The notes: generated from the sequence alone by a model not told the origin. DNA of 36,511 bases from Gemella sp. (GCA_030529855.1 JAUMWC010000018.1:1-36511), one strand, 5' to 3'; positions 1 through 10,098 are shown, numbered from the stretch's first letter. Numbers and translations: made by a program.

Positions 1-1726
1 CTTGAATTTTTTTTGCTATTTCACTCTTTAATATTAACTGTTTATTATCTTCAAGGTACTTAGCAAGATTTAATAAGATATTGTCATCACCTTTTTTTAC
101 AGAGTACATTGTACCAAACGGGAAAGACGAATCTGATATATGAGTTGGTAAACTTATTGATGCTCCACCTGAAATATTAAAGACCTGTGTGAAGGGAGTT
201 CTCCTTAACATTGGCTCCCATTGATTTACCATAAGCCTTACTTGATCTGCTAGTGGTAAACTATCAATATTTAGCACCCTCTCCTTATCCTCTTCAGTTA
301 TTCCCCACGATTCTGCTTTATCTGCTATATGGGCATTGGTAGGAGTAAGTAGAATTGGATATTTTTCATGAAATTCACTCATTATCGTTTCATACTTAAT
401 CAAACTAATCGGTGGCAATCCAAGTTTTGCCGCTGTTAGATTAGCTCTTACCCTTGCCATACCATAAGTTATAGGATCCAACTTTGTTTTATCCACATTC
501 CTAGGTAAAGATACTGCTCCCCCAATCATAGTGTAAGTATAATCTCGCATAAGTTCTCTACCATTGACCGGAAATTCAACTTCCTCTACTATAAATCCTT
601 GTGATTTCAAAAATCCAACTTGATTCAGAACAGCTTCCACCGCCTCTGGGTCAACATCAGTTCCCATAGGAGATTTTGTTGTATATGCTATTTTATAATC
701 TTTTAAATTTGTATCTTTACTAAAATTAGCACTGTCGTTTTTAAGCTGTTTTTCTTTATAATAATTATATAAAGTTATAGCATCTTCAACTGATTTAGTG
801 ATAGGAAAATGAGAAGTTATAGACGTATTTTCCGTTCTAAATGCTGAACGGCTCGGTTTATAACCTACAAGACCCGTCCAAGAAGCAGGTATTCTAATAG
901 AACCACCTGAATCACTAGCCGATGCTACTGGAACCATACCAGAAGCTATCGCAGCTGCTGACCCTCCTGATGAACCTCCAGAGTTTAAAGATAGGTCCCA
1001 AGGATTTCTAGAAGATCCAAATAGGTATGAGTTTGTATTATTTCTATATCCATATTCAGGATAATTCGACTGGGCGATAGGTATAAATCCTAAAGTTTTA
1101 AAATCTCTTGTATAAGTACCATCTCCTCTTGATGTGTTGTTTCCATTATAATAAAGACCATTACTCGCATCCCCACCAGCAATACCATGTCCTAATCCTT
1201 TTAAAATCAGAGGAACACCTAAAAATGGCTGACCAGTATCTACTAGATTCTTGGCTTCTTCTAAAGCTCTGGCCTTTGCTTCTACTAAACCATTCTCTTT
1301 TTTATCAGTTATCAACGCATTTAACTCTGCTTCTTGTTTTTCAATTTCAGCAAAAGCTAATTCCACAAGTTCTTCAGGTGTAACCTTCTTTTCTCTAACC
1401 ATAGTTGCCAATTCAGTAGCTGTTTTTCTTTTATAAGTTTCACTGGTTAAAGGTAATGTCTCATCTACCTTAATATAATTAATGTTAGGATTATTGACTT
1501 CACTAATTCCTGCAGTTTCTTGAGTTGTCGTCGCACCATCTATGGTTGGTACGCTTTGAGTAGCTGCAGTTACCTCATTTTTATCAGAAACAACTGTCTC
1601 AGTAGATTGAGTAGCTGATTGATTACTACTCCCCTCTTCTGCTTGAACTAAATTTGAAGTTAATAAAATAGCCCCCGAAACTCCTATTAAAGATGATAAA
1701 ACTTTTAAAGAATTATTTTTTTTCAT
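1..1726 (-). CDS. Secreted amidase-signature family enzyme (3' end outside window)
   Basis: The reading frame opens at an ATG preceded by AAGGAGAGGG and runs off the left edge without a stop (about 575 codons seen). Residues 1-29 form a signal peptide ending VQA|EE, followed by a Ser/Thr/Glu-rich linker to about residue 90. The rest is an amidase-signature domain: the catalytic Lys in LILKG near residue 174, the glycine/serine-rich GGSSGGSAA near 250, and SDSGGSIR near 272, which together supply the Ser-cisSer-Lys triad of this family. Such enzymes hydrolyse C-N amide bonds. The cytosolic member GatA has no signal peptide, so this is not the glutamyl-tRNA amidotransferase. It probably acts outside the cell on an amide or peptide; the substrate cannot be told from the sequence. 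It is divergent from gnd. Confidence 0.88.
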   Translation of the reverse strand, partial: MKKNNSLKVLSSLIGVSGAILLTSNLVQAEEGSSNQSATQSTETVVSDKNEVTAATQSVPTIDGATTTQETAGISEVNNPNINYIKVDETLPLTSETYKRKTATELATMVREKKVTPEELVELAFAEIEKQEAELNALITDKKENGLVEAKARALEEAKNLVDTGQPFLGVPLILKGLGHGIAGGDASNGLYYNGNNTSRGDGTYTRDFKTLGFIPIAQSNYPEYGYRNNTNSYLFGSSRNPWDLSLNSGGSSGGSAAAIASGMVPVASASDSGGSIRIPASWTGLVGYKPSRSAFRTENTSITSHFPITKSVEDAITLYNYYKEKQLKNDSANFSKDTNLKDYKIAYTTKSPMGTDVDPEAVEAVLNQVGFLKSQGFIVEEVEFPVNGRELMRDYTYTMIGGAVSLPRNVDKTKLDPITYGMARVRANLTAAKLGLPPISLIKYETIMSEFHEKYPILLTPTNAHIADKAESWGITEEDKERVLNIDSLPLADQVRLMVNQWEPMLRRTPFTQVFNISGGASISLPTHISDSSFPFGTMYSVKKGDDNILLNLAKYLEDNKQLILKSEIAKKIQ

Positions 1727-1766
1727 AATCCCTCTCCTTGATATTGATAAATATTTTTATATACTC

Positions 1767-1794
1767 ATTATACTAAATTAAGTTATAATTTCAA
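1767..1794 (-). promoter_or_regulatory. Promoter of the secreted amidase
   Basis: On the minus strand TTGAAA (1789-1794) and a perfect TATAAT (1767-1772) are separated by 16 bp, about 40 nt upstream of the amidase start. Confidence 0.7.
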
Positions 1795-1987
1795 GTATAA
1801 ATTAGATCTGCTACAGTCAACATAGAGTAACTCTAATAAATTCCCAAATGTTGAAAATACTGAAAATAATAATCTGTTATATTTTCACAATCTAATCTGT
1901 ATTAAAAATAAAAACACACTTCCAATTATAAACTCTGCTAAAAAAATATCCTTCCATCTCAATTCCTTTATTTTATAAAAAGTTAAT

Positions 1988-2021
1988 GATATAATTTTTT
2001 TATTAAGAAATTTTTGGGAGG
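1988..2021 (+). promoter_or_regulatory. Extended -10 promoter and ribosome binding site of gnd-zwf
   Basis: TGATATAAT is an extended -10 element with TATAAT at 1990-1995; no good -35 is visible 17 bp upstream. GGGAGG at 2016-2021 is placed to direct the ATG at 2027. Confidence 0.6.
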
Positions 2022-2026
2022 ACCTT

Positions 2027-3445
2027 ATGGCACACAATAATATAGCAGTAATCGGTCTATCAGTAATGGGATCTAACCTTGCGTTAAACATTGCAGATAA
2101 CGGATACAAAGTAGCAGTTTACAACCGTACAACTTCAGTAATGGAAGAAATGGTTAAAAATCACCCACACGAAAACGTAGAAGGAATTGCAGACTTAAAA
2201 GACTTAGTAGCAAGTCTTGTTAAACCACGTAAATTCATCATCATGGTTAAAGCTGGAGCTCCAGTAGATGCAGTTATCGAGAACTTATTAGAGCACGTTG
2301 AAGAAGGAGATATCATTATCGATGGTGGAAACTCATTCTTCAAAGACACACAAAGAAGATACGACTACCTATCTGAGAAAAACATCCACTTCTTCGGAAT
2401 CGGTATCTCTGGTGGAGAAGAAGGAGCTAGACGTGGACCTGCTATGATGCCAGGTGGTAACGAAGAAGCTTACCAAGAAATCAGACCAATTTTAGAAGCA
2501 ATCTCAGCAAAAGTTAATGATATTCCATGTTGTTCATACACTTCAACAGGTGGAGCTGGACACTATGTGAAAATGGTTCACAACGGAATTGAATACGGAG
2601 ATATGCAATTAATCTCTGAAGCTTACAAAGTATTAAAACACCTAGGTGGATTCACTAACGAAGAATTACAAAACATTTTCGAAAAATGGAATGGTGAAGA
2701 ATTAGAATCATACCTAATCGAAATCACAGCTAACATCTTCAAAGTTAAAGACCCTGAAGGTCAAGGATTCCTAGTAGACAAAATCCTAGACCGTTCTGGA
2801 CAAAAAGGAACTGGAAAATGGACTACTGAACAAGCAGTTGACTTAGGAATCGACATCTCAGTAATTTCTTCATCACTAAATGCTCGTTACATGTCATCAA
2901 ACAAAGATGAAAGAGTATTAGCTGAAAAAGAATTCGGACGTGATCCATACAAATTAGTAGAGGACAGAGAAAACTTAATCAAAATCGTAAAAGAATCACT
3001 ATACGCAGCTAAGATCATCTCTTACGCACAAGGATTCAAACTATTAAAAGCAGCTGAAGCTGAATACGGATGGACATTTGACTACGCTCAAATCGCTAAA
3101 ATTTTCCGTGGTGGATGTATTATCCAAGCTAAATTACTACAAAACATTATCGAAGCATACGAAAACAACCCAGCTTTAGATAACCTATTATTAGACCCAT
3201 TCTTCAAAGATGTAATCAAGAAGAACCAATCTAGCTTACGTGAACTAGTAGTATTAGCTATCCAAAACTCACTACCAGTAACATCTATGTCATCAGCATT
3301 AACATACCTAGATGTACTTACAACAGCAGATTCAGGAGCAAACTTAATCCAAGCCCAACGTGACTACTTCGGTGCTCACACATTCGAAAGAACAGACAAA
3401 GATGGATTCTTCCACTATGACTGGGTTGGAAACAATGCAAAATAG
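2027..3445 (+). CDS. gnd: 6-phosphogluconate dehydrogenase, decarboxylating
   Basis: Oxidatively decarboxylates 6-phosphogluconate to ribulose 5-phosphate, making NADPH in the cytosol (pentose phosphate pathway). The 472 residues match the usual bacterial length of about 468-472. The N-terminal Rossmann motif GLSVMGSNLALN starts at residue 10, with NRT at 33-35 placed to contact the NADP phosphate. The family signature ISGGEEGARRG lies near 130, and HYVKMVHNGIEYG at 179-191 carries the catalytic Lys182 plus His185 and Asn186. The ATG has a GGGAGG ribosome binding site. Its last 11 nt overlap the start of zwf, so the two dehydrogenases are co-transcribed and probably translationally coupled. 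Codons are enriched in C-ending forms such as TTC and AAC, as in highly expressed genes of AT-rich Firmicutes. Confidence 0.97.
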   Translation: MAHNNIAVIGLSVMGSNLALNIADNGYKVAVYNRTTSVMEEMVKNHPHENVEGIADLKDLVASLVKPRKFIIMVKAGAPVDAVIENLLEHVEEGDIIIDGGNSFFKDTQRRYDYLSEKNIHFFGIGISGGEEGARRGPAMMPGGNEEAYQEIRPILEAISAKVNDIPCCSYTSTGGAGHYVKMVHNGIEYGDMQLISEAYKVLKHLGGFTNEELQNIFEKWNGEELESYLIEITANIFKVKDPEGQGFLVDKILDRSGQKGTGKWTTEQAVDLGIDISVISSSLNARYMSSNKDERVLAEKEFGRDPYKLVEDRENLIKIVKESLYAAKIISYAQGFKLLKAAEAEYGWTFDYAQIAKIFRGGCIIQAKLLQNIIEAYENNPALDNLLLDPFFKDVIKKNQSSLRELVVLAIQNSLPVTSMSSALTYLDVLTTADSGANLIQAQRDYFGAHTFERTDKDGFFHYDWVGNNAK

Positions 3446-4811
3446 AAAAGCTATAACACTATTTGGTGGAAGTGGAGATCTTACATATCGTAAACTTCTT
3501 CCAGCTATGTATAATCTTCATGTACTAGGTAAATTAGAAGACAACTTTGAAATAATTGGGCTTGGTCGTCGTGATTATACTACAGAAGATTACGTAGCTA
3601 TAGCTCGTGATTGGATGAAAGAACACTCTCGTAAAAAATACGAAGAAGAAATTTTCAACGAATTCGCAAAAAGAATTACTTACTTCAAAATAGATATCTC
3701 TAACGAAGATGAGTACGCTAGACTACAAGACTTCTACAACCAAGAAGGAATAACAGAACACGTCTACTACTATGCAGTAGCACCCGAGCTATTCCTTACA
3801 ATAAGTAAAGGTCTAAGAAAACACTGTAGTGAAAACAATGCAAAAGTTATCGTTGAAAAACCTTTCGGAGCAGACTTAGAAGATGCAACTGCACTTAATG
3901 CAAAACTTGAAGAATTCTTCGGTCACGATGAAATCTACCACATCGACCACTACCTTGGTAAAGAAATGATTCAAAACATCCTTTCTGTAAGATTCAACAA
4001 TGCAATCTTCAAAGGAATTTGGAATAAAGACTTTATCGATAGTGTTCAAATCACAGTAGCAGAAGCTGTAGGTGTTGGTACTCGTGCAGGTTACTACGAT
4101 ACATCAGGAGCAACTAAAGATATGCTTCAAAACCACTTACTACAGGTTTTATCAATTGTAGCAATGGAAGAACCTACAGGTGATACTATGCACGAAGAAC
4201 AATTAGAACTTCTTAAAGCATTAAAACCAGTAGAAAACGTAGAAGATGTTTTAGTAATGGGACAATACGATGGTTACTTACAAGAAGCTAACATCGCTGA
4301 AAATTCTAAAACTGAAACATACGTAGCCCTAAAAGTAGAAATTGACAACGAAAGATGGCAAGGCGTTCCATTCTTTATCAGAACAGGTAAGAAAATGGCA
4401 ACAAGAGAAAGCCAAATCGTTGTAAAATTCAAGGCAGAAAATGGTACCCCTCAAAACATGCTTATCATAAAAGTACAACCAACTGAGGGAATCTACCTTA
4501 AATTCAATGCTAAAAAACCAGGAACAGACAGAGACTTACAAGAAGTATCAATGGACTTCTGTCAAAGTTGTATTTTAGAAAATAGAATTAACACTCCAGA
4601 AGCATATGAAAGATTACTTGATGCATGTTTCAAAGGAGATAGAATGTTATTCTCTCAATGGGATCAAATCGTAGTTTCTTGGAACTATATCAATGATATG
4701 TTAGCTAAGCACAAGGCTTCTGGATCTCCAGTATACACATACGAACAAGATTCAATGGGACCTAAAAAAGCTGATAATCTAACTGACTGGATTCTAGATT
4801 TAGAAGAATAG
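3435..4811 (+). CDS. zwf: Glucose-6-phosphate 1-dehydrogenase
   Basis: Oxidises glucose 6-phosphate to 6-phosphogluconolactone with NADP, the entry step of the pentose phosphate pathway. I start it at ATG 3435 (458 residues, MQNRKAI...), because the nucleotide motif GGSGDLTYRKLLPA then falls at residues 11-24 as expected. A longer in-frame start at 3360 would lie deep inside gnd and add 25 residues foreign to the family. IDHYLGKE at 170-177 gives the substrate-binding Asp171, His172 and Lys176; His234 in QNHLLQVL matches the catalytic base. It is somewhat shorter than the usual 480-500 residues. There is no strong ribosome binding site before the start, only GGTTGGA inside gnd, so translation probably depends on ribosomes finishing gnd. 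No 6-phosphogluconolactonase gene lies beside it. Confidence 0.95.
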   Translation: MQNRKAITLFGGSGDLTYRKLLPAMYNLHVLGKLEDNFEIIGLGRRDYTTEDYVAIARDWMKEHSRKKYEEEIFNEFAKRITYFKIDISNEDEYARLQDFYNQEGITEHVYYYAVAPELFLTISKGLRKHCSENNAKVIVEKPFGADLEDATALNAKLEEFFGHDEIYHIDHYLGKEMIQNILSVRFNNAIFKGIWNKDFIDSVQITVAEAVGVGTRAGYYDTSGATKDMLQNHLLQVLSIVAMEEPTGDTMHEEQLELLKALKPVENVEDVLVMGQYDGYLQEANIAENSKTETYVALKVEIDNERWQGVPFFIRTGKKMATRESQIVVKFKAENGTPQNMLIIKVQPTEGIYLKFNAKKPGTDRDLQEVSMDFCQSCILENRINTPEAYERLLDACFKGDRMLFSQWDQIVVSWNYINDMLAKHKASGSPVYTYEQDSMGPKKADNLTDWILDLEE

Positions 4812-4820
4812 AACACAAAA

Positions 4821-4849
4821 AGAAGTTGAGAAAAATTTTCTCAACTTCT
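4821..4849. terminator. Bidirectional terminator between zwf and fbp
   Basis: AGAAGTTGAGAAAA and its exact complement TTTTCTCAACTTCT form a near-perfect palindrome around one base, with T-rich DNA on the right and A-rich DNA on the left. It can therefore end transcription from both convergent genes. Confidence 0.88.
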
Positions 4850-4851
4850 TT

Positions 4852-6795
4852 TTATAATTCTGCTATATCACCATTTTGATAAGCTTGTAATAATTCTTTA
4901 AGAACCACTATTTGCTGGATTAATTCTTTACCTACATCTGTATCCTTAATTCTTTTTCTTCTCAGTTCCCTATCTACTACTCGTTTTGTAGATATAATAT
5001 CTTTCTCTACTTTAATTGCATCTGCCTTATCAACAAATAAATCATGTTTCATAAGCTGCAGTCCATAAGAATTATAGGTTAAAGTATATCCACCATGTCC
5101 TGTCGTCTTATTGTAAGCCTTAGACATTCCACCATCTATAACTATAACACGACCATTAGCTTTTATCGGATCTTCTCCCTTAACAGCTTTTACAGGAGTA
5201 TGTCCGTTTATAATATGTCCCGTCTCATCAAGACCAAATTCAAGAAGTAATTTCTTCGCAAATACTTCATCTTCTCTTAATTTATAATAAGCGTTTTTCA
5301 CTTCTGTGTGTAAATCTTTATTTCCCAGGAAATATCTTTCAAAAGTAGTCATATCCTTTTTACCAAAAAGCGATGAATTAGAGCCTTGCCATAGATACAA
5401 GAATATAGGATCTCCTTCTTGCTCTTTTCCATAAAAAGTCTTTCTTATTTTCTCGTCAAAGAAAGTAAGCAGATCTTTTCCAGAATAATATTTACCTCCA
5501 TACTCAAGACCTTGGAAGTTACCATCTTTATCCACAGGCATACATCCATGTAGTAAAAGATTTCCATTATGTAACTTATACATAGCTCCCTTATTTATCA
5601 TAAAGTTCATATGTTTCTTAAGCTTATCACTAGCTACAAACAAGTCTCTTAATTTATAAATAAGCTCCTCTTCTTCCTTAGTTAGCTGATATGGATTTTC
5701 TTTATCGACTGTAGGAAAATCACAGCTAAGCATAGGATGACAAACACCAGCAATTTCTACTTCTTTCTTATCAAAATCTATTTTATCAAGCAGCAATCTA
5801 GATTCCATATTAAATTCAGGGTGTTTAGAAATAACACTATGTTCCAATTTAAATTGAATTATCGCTATCGCCTTGTGCATTCTCGCAATTTGTAAAATTT
5901 CTTCCTCTTGATAAACTTGACCACTAACCAACTTTGGTCTAAACTCTTTACACTCATCTTCTGCATAGAATTTATCACTAAAGTTAACAAGACTTCTTAA
6001 GGAAATACCATATCTATCTTCAATAATATCTAAATTATCATATCTAGCACAGATTCTAAGCACATTAGCCATAGCAATCAAATCTCCACAAGAAGCTCCA
6101 ATCCATAAAATATCATGATTCCCCCACTGAATATCAACAGAATGATAGTCCATCAATCTGTCCATAATTTTATCCGGAAAAGGCCCTCTATCATAAATAT
6201 CTCCTACAATATGAAGATGGTTTACCGTCAGTTTTTGTATAGAATATGCTACTTTCACTATAAAATCTTCTTCAACTCCCAATTCAAAAATTGAATCTAC
6301 AATCCTATCATAATAAGTTTCCTTGTCCTTATTAAAATCTATTTTGTAAATCAACTCTTCGATGATATAAGCATATTCTTTAGGTAATAATTTCCTTGTC
6401 TTAGATCTCGTATATTTCCTAGCTGATACTTGAACAACATCAAGAAGTTGCCTAATCAAGTCTTTTTTCAAAAAATTATACCCATCTTTTGACAACTCAC
6501 TTCTTAATAACACTAATTTCTCTTCTGGATAATAAATAACAGTAGATAATAATCGTAATCTCTCTTCACTTAAGTCACTTCCAAAAACTTCTCGTAATTT
6601 TTCCTTTATCACACCAGAACCATTTCTTAAAATATGGTCGAATACATCATATTCACCATGAATATCACTTATAAAATGCTCTGTCCCTTTAGGTAAAACC
6701 AGGATTGATTCTAAATTTATAATCTCACTAATAACTGCATTTTTATTAGGAAATTGCTTAGCCAATAATTTAAGATAGTCGTTTGAATGTTTCAT
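4852..6795 (-). CDS. fbp: Fructose-1,6-bisphosphatase, class III
   Basis: Converts fructose 1,6-bisphosphate to fructose 6-phosphate in gluconeogenesis. The 647 residues fit the Firmicute class III enzyme (about 640-670). It has the metallophosphoesterase set in order: DIHGEYD at 44-50, GDIYDRG near 200, GNHD near 227 and INGHTPVKA late in the protein, whose Asp, Asn and His residues bind the metal pair. The start has AAAGAGGTG eight bases upstream. It lies 71 nt downstream of iolB on the same strand, and that gap is largely filled by a 17-bp hairpin, with little room for a separate promoter. It may be expressed by read-through from the inositol operon or from a promoter hidden around the hairpin. 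It converges with zwf, so the two genes share a terminator. Confidence 0.95.
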   Translation of the reverse strand: MKHSNDYLKLLAKQFPNKNAVISEIINLESILVLPKGTEHFISDIHGEYDVFDHILRNGSGVIKEKLREVFGSDLSEERLRLLSTVIYYPEEKLVLLRSELSKDGYNFLKKDLIRQLLDVVQVSARKYTRSKTRKLLPKEYAYIIEELIYKIDFNKDKETYYDRIVDSIFELGVEEDFIVKVAYSIQKLTVNHLHIVGDIYDRGPFPDKIMDRLMDYHSVDIQWGNHDILWIGASCGDLIAMANVLRICARYDNLDIIEDRYGISLRSLVNFSDKFYAEDECKEFRPKLVSGQVYQEEEILQIARMHKAIAIIQFKLEHSVISKHPEFNMESRLLLDKIDFDKKEVEIAGVCHPMLSCDFPTVDKENPYQLTKEEEELIYKLRDLFVASDKLKKHMNFMINKGAMYKLHNGNLLLHGCMPVDKDGNFQGLEYGGKYYSGKDLLTFFDEKIRKTFYGKEQEGDPIFLYLWQGSNSSLFGKKDMTTFERYFLGNKDLHTEVKNAYYKLREDEVFAKKLLLEFGLDETGHIINGHTPVKAVKGEDPIKANGRVIVIDGGMSKAYNKTTGHGGYTLTYNSYGLQLMKHDLFVDKADAIKVEKDIISTKRVVDRELRRKRIKDTDVGKELIQQIVVLKELLQAYQNGDIAEL

Positions 6796-6821
6796 AAAAA
6801 TAGCACCTCTTTACAAAAAAT

Positions 6822-6859
6822 AATATAATAACCTGCAAATAATTGCAGGTTATTATATT
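6822..6859 (-). terminator. Terminator at the end of the iol operon
   Basis: A perfect 17-bp stem (6822-6838 with 6843-6859) and a 4-nt loop are followed on the minus strand by ATTATTTTTTG. It lies 7 nt after the iolB stop and just upstream of fbp. Confidence 0.88.
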
Positions 6860-6866
6860 CATAACT

Positions 6867-7622
6867 TTATTTTAGTAACCAAGTATGTTTTTCCTCAAAT
6901 ATTCTTTCAGTCCAAGGATTATTTTCAAAATGTGGTATCATCCATACATAAAACATTCTGTACCCTGGAGCTGTTGCTTGGGGATGAACCAATCCTCCTG
7001 GTATATATGATGCCGAATTATTCTTAATTACAGCAGCCTCATCCCCTATAACTGAAACTCCGAAACCACTTGGATGATCAAATTTGTAAAAATATACCTC
7101 TGGTTGAGGGTGATGGTGAGGTGGATAACTATTCCATCTTCCAGTATAACTCAACACTTCACCTAGAACCATATTAGAATATGGAGCTGTTGAATAATCA
7201 AATATTGTTCTTATTATTCTCTTAGACGTCGAATCATATTCTTCTTGCCCTGCAACAATTTGATTCACATCATCTTGTCCATAGTATTTTAGTTCAAACT
7301 CTTTATCATTTTCTTTTTGCTGAACTAAGATTTCTACATCTGTAATGGCTTTAACTAAAACTTTATCTTTTTTAGAAAAATGGACACAATATGGTTTTTC
7401 TTCAAAAATATCCTTTCTTTCAACAAGATGTTTTTCATTTAAAAATTTCAATTCTACTTTCCCTGTCAAGAGTAGTACTGCACTTTCTTTCTCACCAGAA
7501 GAAATAACCAACTCTTCTCCAGATTTCAAAAGATGTACACTAACATCCATTAACATATCAGGATAAAATTCAGAATCACATATAATATTTTTACCATATT
7601 TTATATCTAGATTTTCAAACAT
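6867..7622 (-). CDS. iolB: 5-deoxy-glucuronate isomerase
   Basis: Isomerises 5-deoxy-D-glucuronate to 5-dehydro-2-deoxy-D-gluconate, the fourth step of inositol catabolism. The 251 residues form the two-cupin IolB fold (the Bacillus protein is about 271). The second half carries the metal-binding HHHPQPEVYFYKF near residues 168-180, then the conserved IPGGLVHPQATAPGY and YVWMIPH. The first 100 residues are more divergent than the catalytic half. It is the last gene of the iolDCAB unit, 10 nt after iolA, and is followed by a strong terminator. Confidence 0.95.
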   Translation of the reverse strand: MFENLDIKYGKNIICDSEFYPDMLMDVSVHLLKSGEELVISSGEKESAVLLLTGKVELKFLNEKHLVERKDIFEEKPYCVHFSKKDKVLVKAITDVEILVQQKENDKEFELKYYGQDDVNQIVAGQEEYDSTSKRIIRTIFDYSTAPYSNMVLGEVLSYTGRWNSYPPHHHPQPEVYFYKFDHPSGFGVSVIGDEAAVIKNNSASYIPGGLVHPQATAPGYRMFYVWMIPHFENNPWTERIFEEKHTWLLK

Positions 7623-7632
7623 AGTTTTTCTC

Positions 7633-9084
7633 CTAGAATTTATTTGTGCGATATTGAGCTGTTACTACTTTTTTATGAGTATAGAATTCTAAAGCATCTT
7701 TACCGTTGCAGTGTAATGTTCCGTAGAATGAATCTTTCCATCCTGAAAACGGGAACCACGCAATAGGCGCTGGTACTCCTAAGTTTATACCTAACATTCC
7801 TGCATCGATATTTTCTCTGAAGTATCTCACCGCACTTGCACTATTAGTAAATAAGCACGCTCCATTTGCAAATCTAGATTTATTTGCTAAATCTACAGCT
7901 TCTCTCAGCCCCTTAACTCTTACTACAGATACAACTGGTGCAAATATTTCATCTTTCCAAATCGTTTTTTCTGGATCAACATTATCAAATATAGTTGGCC
8001 CAACAAAATATCCTTTTTCCGGAATTCCTTCTCTACCATCTCTAATTAAAGTTGCACCTTCTTCTATACCTTTTCCTATATATCCAAATATTCTTTCTTG
8101 GGCTGCTTTATCAATTACTGGTCCTAAAAATACATCTTCAGCAAGAGCATCTCCGATAGTAATTTTATCTGATTCTTCTTTTAATCTAGCAACAAATTTA
8201 TCAGCTATCCCTTCCTCTACAGCTATTACTGCAGCTGCCATACATCTTTCTCCCGCTGATCCAAACGCTCCTCCAATAATCTTAGGCATAGCATCATCTA
8301 AATCAGCATCATTTAATACTATTAAGTGATTTTTAGCTCCAGTTAAAGCTTGAACTCTCTTAAGATGTTTAGATCCTTCTTGATAAATATATCTTCCTAC
8401 CGGCTCACTTCCTACAAACGATATACCTTTAATATTTTTACTTTCAATAATTCCATTTACTACATCTTTAGCTCCAAAGACAACGTTTAATACACCTTTT
8501 GGGAATCCTGCTTGTTCTACAAAATCAATTATTTTTTCAATTAATAAAGGTGTTTTCTCAGAAGGTTTTAATACAACTGTATTTCCTGCTGCTAATGCCA
8601 CTGGGAACATCCAAAACGGAACCATCATCGGGAAGTTAAATGGAGTTATGCACCCGATTACCCCTACAGGATATCTGTAATTACTTACTTCTACATCCGT
8701 AGCCACTGATGCTAACGAATCTCCCATATAATTATGAACTAAACCTGCTGCACTCTCAACATTTTCAATTCCTCTACCTACTTCTCCAAGAGCTTCTGTA
8801 AGATTTTTACCATGCTCTAAAGTAATAAGTCTAGCTAATTCTTCTTTATTTTCTTCCAAAATATTTTGTAATTTAAATAGTAATTTCGTTCTCTTTAGAA
8901 TTGAAGTTTTACTCCAAGTTTTGAACGTTTCTGCTGCAACTTCTGCTGCATATTCTAATTCATCTTTTGTTGATAGTGGTACTCTTGCAATTACCTCCTC
9001 AGTTGCAGGATTCGTAACATCCAGTATATCTGTACTCTTACTTTCAACCCATTCTCCATTAATATAATTTTTTAAAATTTTCAT
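7633..9084 (-). CDS. iolA: Methylmalonate/malonate-semialdehyde dehydrogenase (CoA-acylating)
   Basis: Converts malonate semialdehyde plus CoA and NAD to acetyl-CoA and CO2, the last step of the inositol pathway. At 483 residues it matches Bacillus IolA (487). Aldehyde dehydrogenase hallmarks are present: the early [25 protein letters not shown], the NAD-site [15 protein letters not shown] and GSAGERCMA with catalytic Cys281. The GERCMA context is typical of MmsA/IolA rather than other aldehyde dehydrogenases. AAAGGAG precedes the ATG. It follows iolC by 5 nt and precedes iolB by 10 nt, so it belongs to the same transcript. Confidence 0.95.
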   Translation of the reverse strand: MKILKNYINGEWVESKSTDILDVTNPATEEVIARVPLSTKDELEYAAEVAAETFKTWSKTSILKRTKLLFKLQNILEENKEELARLITLEHGKNLTEALGEVGRGIENVESAAGLVHNYMGDSLASVATDVEVSNYRYPVGVIGCITPFNFPMMVPFWMFPVALAAGNTVVLKPSEKTPLLIEKIIDFVEQAGFPKGVLNVVFGAKDVVNGIIESKNIKGISFVGSEPVGRYIYQEGSKHLKRVQALTGAKNHLIVLNDADLDDAMPKIIGGAFGSAGERCMAAAVIAVEEGIADKFVARLKEESDKITIGDALAEDVFLGPVIDKAAQERIFGYIGKGIEEGATLIRDGREGIPEKGYFVGPTIFDNVDPEKTIWKDEIFAPVVSVVRVKGLREAVDLANKSRFANGACLFTNSASAVRYFRENIDAGMLGINLGVPAPIAWFPFSGWKDSFYGTLHCNGKDALEFYTHKKVVTAQYRTNKF

Positions 9085-9089
9085 ATAAA

Positions 9090-10088
9090 CTATTCTCCTT
9101 TAAAAATATTTGCTTTGATTACCGCTTCTTCTATAGCTTCGAATGTAGGTAAGTTTTCTGATGATGAATGACTACCTATATTTATCGAGGCTGCAGCACT
9201 AGCATAATGCAGTGCTTTTTCTAAACTTTCTCCTTTTAATAAACATGTTAAAAAGGCTGACCCGTGCGCATCTCCTCCACCAAAAGATTTAAGCACTTTA
9301 GCTGGATATGAAGGTGTTGAGTATTCTTCTCCTTCTTTAGAAAAGGCTACCGACCCTTTTTTACCATGTTTTATTACAACTACTTTAGAATTTTTTTCTA
9401 ACCAATAATTTGCTATTTCTTTATCTGTTAAATCACTTTGATTTAAGATAGATCCTGTAAGTTCTAACTCTTCTCTAGATCCTATTATAATATCCGAATC
9501 TCTGGCAACAACACTATAATAAATACTAATCTCATCTTTATTGGCCCAACTATATTCTCTATAATCAACATCAAAAACAACTGTTACATTGTGTTTTTTA
9601 GCAAGCATAAGCGTTTTTAAAACCGCTTCTCTTGAAGGTGAAGCTGATAATGAAGTTCCTGAAATTAAAATTATTTTAGAAGATTTAATGTACTCTTCAT
9701 CAATATCATCAACATGCAATGATAAGTCTGCTGCATTATTTCTATACATTAATATACTAGATTCCGTTTCAGATTTCATTTCAGTAAATGTTAACCCTAA
9801 ATTTTCTCTTCCTTTAGTTCTAACTATTTTCGAAACATCTACACCTTCAGAAGACAATTTACTTGTAATAAAATCCCCAAACTGATCATCAGATACTCTT
9901 CCAATAAATCCAACCCTATTCCCTAACCTTGATAATCCTATAGAAAGATTAGCGGGAGAGCCTCCTAGGTACATGTTAAATGATTTCACTTTGTCTAGTG
10001 TTCTATTCATTTCATTTGGATTTAAATCTATAGTAGCTCTTCCTACACAAATTACATCTAAATTTTTATTTTCATTTTCAAATAACAT
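9090..10088 (-). CDS. iolC: 5-dehydro-2-deoxygluconokinase
   Basis: Phosphorylates 5-dehydro-2-deoxy-D-gluconate with ATP, step five of inositol catabolism. It is a 332-residue PfkB-family sugar kinase. Visible hallmarks are GRATIDLNP at the start, the sugar-binding [17 protein letters not shown] at about 40-56, and [12 protein letters not shown] near 265-276, where the Asp of GGGDA is the catalytic base. In most PfkB kinases this motif reads GAGDxF; here a third Gly and a His are used. It is packed between iolD (10 nt) and iolA (5 nt). Confidence 0.94.
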   Translation of the reverse strand: MLFENENKNLDVICVGRATIDLNPNEMNRTLDKVKSFNMYLGGSPANLSIGLSRLGNRVGFIGRVSDDQFGDFITSKLSSEGVDVSKIVRTKGRENLGLTFTEMKSETESSILMYRNNAADLSLHVDDIDEEYIKSSKIILISGTSLSASPSREAVLKTLMLAKKHNVTVVFDVDYREYSWANKDEISIYYSVVARDSDIIIGSREELELTGSILNQSDLTDKEIANYWLEKNSKVVVIKHGKKGSVAFSKEGEEYSTPSYPAKVLKSFGGGDAHGSAFLTCLLKGESLEKALHYASAAASINIGSHSSSENLPTFEAIEEAVIKANIFKGE

Positions 10089-10098
10089 ATTAACCTCC

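Larger units (their letters stand above)
1727..2026. other. Intergenic region between the divergent amidase and gnd genes
   Basis: These 300 bp hold the two divergent promoters. Between them lies a 13-bp palindrome TAGAGTAACTCTA (1823-1835), upstream of the amidase -35 box, which could be an operator. I see no small gene with a convincing ribosome binding site. Confidence 0.6.

Noticed and set aside
1108..1436. Two short plus-strand frames inside the amidase gene
   Set aside because: They are antisense to conserved amidase coding sequence, overlap each other in different frames and have no ribosome binding site.
1823..1835. Palindrome TAGAGTAACTCTA as a site for the window's MerR protein
   Set aside because: It resembles the TTAGAGTA core near 30880, but neither neighbouring promoter has a 19-bp spacer, so the likeness may be chance.
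3360..3434. Upstream in-frame ATG for zwf
   Set aside because: It lies inside gnd and adds 25 residues foreign to the family before the conserved N-terminal motif.
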